Source: Nymphaea colorata (Eukaryota; Streptophyta; Magnoliopsida; Nymphaeales; Nymphaeaceae). From it: a stretch of 64,000 bases of DNA. The translations under genes and the position numbers were made by a program. The notes under the pieces were generated by a model, which was given only the letters and a program-made list of their open reading frames with translations, was not told where the DNA came from and did not search any database. The DNA is taken from assembly GCF_008831285.2 (NCBI RefSeq), contig NC_045139.1, positions 6,170,204 through 6,234,203 on the forward strand. Reading direction: 5' to 3'. Below are positions 62,200 to 64,000 of this stretch, piece by piece. Within the stretch, counting starts at the first letter, position 1. The number at the start of each line of letters is the position of its first letter.

Positions 62200-63840
62200 G
62201 GCAATTTGATCTGCTAAATGACTTGCCAATACGCTCTAATTTCGGCAGTATTTCGTTGTACCACTTGTCCCTGGGTATTGTCAACTGTGAAGAACATCTT
62301 TTACGATCGGGAAGATCTATAATGAAGCCATCTGTTTATTTTTATGGGCCCAACCACTTGCTTTGGCAGTGGCTATGTGAGACCAGCCGACAATGGGGAT
62401 TCAAGAGCATTTTGAATGTTTACAGTCTTACAGTGGCCTGGATGAACTTACTGTTATATGTCCTTCAACTCCATAGTAACGTCTGCCACGTTTACCGTAG
62501 GAAAAAATAGTGCATCAGAGAATGACAGTTACAGTGAACCACAGGGAAACCCATGTCCTTTTTTGATGGGTGGTCTTGCCACTTGGTTCAGCTATGCCAC
62601 TCCCAATGTGTGACCACATGCTTATGAGACAATTATCGGTTTGTAACTTTTTTTGGTTAATAAACTACTATTCCAATGGACAGGTGGTCGGTGCACTGAC
62701 CTCAAAGAGTATAGCTTAGTTGGTCATGCTGGTGGCGCATGAAAAAGCCTGTTCCAGTTTGACAAGTTAGGCGCAATGCTCCTGATTCTGATTCTTATTT
62801 GGGTGGAGTAACTCACCCGATCACCGACCTTTGAAAACCAAGTTGATAGTGCAGGCCCCTGCGGAACACAGAACAGAACTGGACATGACCAAGGAAAAGA
62901 AAAGGGCTTCAGCTTTCGTCAAGGGTGAGTGGTTGGTAGAGTGGGTCTTGCTATAAGCTGGTGGCTTCACAACCCAATTCGAGCTCGACTCAAACTCATT
63001 CGTGAAAACCCAACTCAAACTCGATTTGTTCACAACCCAATTCGAGCTCGACTCAAACTCATTCGTGAAAACTCAACTCAAACTCGATTTGTTCATGAAT
63101 GAGTCAAGCTCAAGTTCAAACGTATGCTTGAAGTTGAGTTCAAGTTATAAAAGTTCAACTTAGTTTAACTACATAAGGAACGCTGAAATATAATGAAACA
63201 ATAATTAAATGAGTAGCAACTAAAAAAAGTAAAACAAGTTAAGGAGTTAAAAGAAACTGGACAGACTTAATAGAAACAAGTTAAATAAGTTGAGCTTGAG
63301 CTCGACACTGTATTATCGACTCAACCTCAAACCTGTGCCGAATTAAAGCTAGAGTTTTCTAAGTCGAATCTAACCCGAAGAGACCCTCTGCTCGTGTGCA
63401 GCCATAGGCGGCGTAAATGCAGCATTAGTTATTTATTATAGCATTCTATGATAGAAAGTTGTAAATGACTTACTAGCTGACTATGCATTTCACCATCACA
63501 AGTAAAATGTCACAATACCAAAGTTGCCCTCACGTAAACTTTTTAAGGTTCTTTTCATTTTATGGTCTTAACATTTCCGAACTTTTAACATACCGACATT
63601 TCAATAATTTTATAAAATATAAAATTTTAAAATTCTACTCCATTTTGAGGGTATTTTGGTCTTTTCAATAACGCATGGCTCCTTTAAGGCACAACTTATA
63701 ACCTGGTTTCTGGTTTCGGTTACAAACAGCATTTCTTTTCGATCAGGAAGAATTGGAAAAGAAATTTAGATGTGTTCAAAACCGATTTCAATTCTTCTTC
63801 TTGGGTGCTGCAAACTCCTGCATGGGTTCACCCGAGCATG
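62200..63840. other. Copy E 3' flank and intergenic DNA
   Basis: 62200-62400 resembles the copy A 3' flank (CTCTAATTTC, GTCAACTGTGAAGAACATC). The rest contains GAGCTCGACTCAAACTC-type repeat DNA (62960-63380) and AT-rich sequence; no gene seen. Confidence 0.45.
62966..63091 (+). repeat. 63-bp tandem duplication
   Basis: Copies 62966-63028 and 63029-63091 begin TTCACAACCCAATTCGAGCT; they differ by about one base. Part of a longer AACTCGA/GAGCTCGA-rich repeat that continues to about 63380. Confidence 0.88.
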
Positions 63841-63847
63841 ACCGAAT

Positions 63848-64000
63848 ATCTCATTGAACAAGAACTGAGACGGAACCATTACATCGACAGAATCTGCTTT
63901 CCAAGCGCAGATGGATTGTCCCCCACCCAGGGGCAAAACTTAGAAGAGCTATTTCGCTCCCTGGTCGACTCCAGCACCTCCGTCGGCGAATCCACCAATA
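63848..64000 (+). pseudogene. CRK copy F, 5' part, cut by the window end (status uncertain)
   Basis: The frame aligns with DUF26-1 of copies A and E (LRRNHYIDRICFPSADGL, then [14 protein letters not shown]), followed by an apparent loss of about six codons before SVGES. The upstream in-frame sequence has no hydrophobic signal peptide, and the only nearby in-frame ATG (63838) would start inside the mature region. The 5' end of exon 1 therefore seems replaced or lost. The gene may be a pseudogene or have an upstream coding exon I cannot identify. Confidence 0.6.

Overview
The window reads as nuclear DNA of a flowering plant. It has GT-AG introns, an AT-rich background, a plant-type EF-hand/TPR/zinc-finger gene, a tandem array of cysteine-rich receptor-like kinases (CRKs, DUF26/Gnk2 ectodomain), two Ty1/copia LTR retrotransposons, a LINE fragment and several short inverted-repeat elements. 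The species cannot be fixed from the sequence alone.

Layout. 1-4.6 kb: no gene seen. 4.8-7.2 kb: one intronless 808-codon gene on the minus strand (calcium-binding TPR protein with a C-terminal ZZ-like finger) with a CT-rich leader. 7.7-11.1 kb: non-coding, with an internal duplication. 11.5-62.2 kb: a tandem CRK array on the plus strand. Copy A (11,546-17,499) and copy E (56,663-62,195) are complete seven-exon genes of 681 and 666 codons. Copy B (27,755-41,162) would be open but is split in exon 1 by a young copia element (28,260-33,701, 5-bp target duplication), and its intron 3 carries a further ~2.5 kb insertion at the splice site. Copy C (43.28-44.88 kb) is a shredded remnant cut by a GC-rich fold-back repeat. 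Copy D (49.41-53.09 kb) has a decayed, 5'-truncated ectodomain, but kinase exons 3-7 stay open with DFG changed to GFG. A sixth copy, F, begins at the right edge. An older, eroded copia element (22,749-27,233) lies between A and B.

Every complete copy follows one exon plan: exon 1 = signal peptide plus two DUF26 domains; exon 2 = transmembrane segment; exon 3 = juxtamembrane and glycine loop; exon 4 = VAVK and alphaC; exon 5 = HRD and DFG; exon 6 = APE region; exon 7 = C-lobe and tail. Flanking DNA is shared as well (an upstream block before B, D and E; a 3' block after B, C and D), so the array grew by duplication of multi-kilobase units followed by unequal decay.

Most notable points: the copia insertion turns copy B into an ORF for a secreted single-DUF26 protein with six cysteines, ended by an LTR-derived stop; a small 3'-flank hairpin keeps its pairing between paralogues through a compensatory change; a splice acceptor in copy B appears rebuilt by a target-site duplication; a nearly LTR-identical copia element nevertheless has broken pol frames; and a GC-rich fold-back repeat family is associated with loss of half an exon in copy C. 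All splice sites were assigned by eye from paralogue comparison and GT/AG phase.
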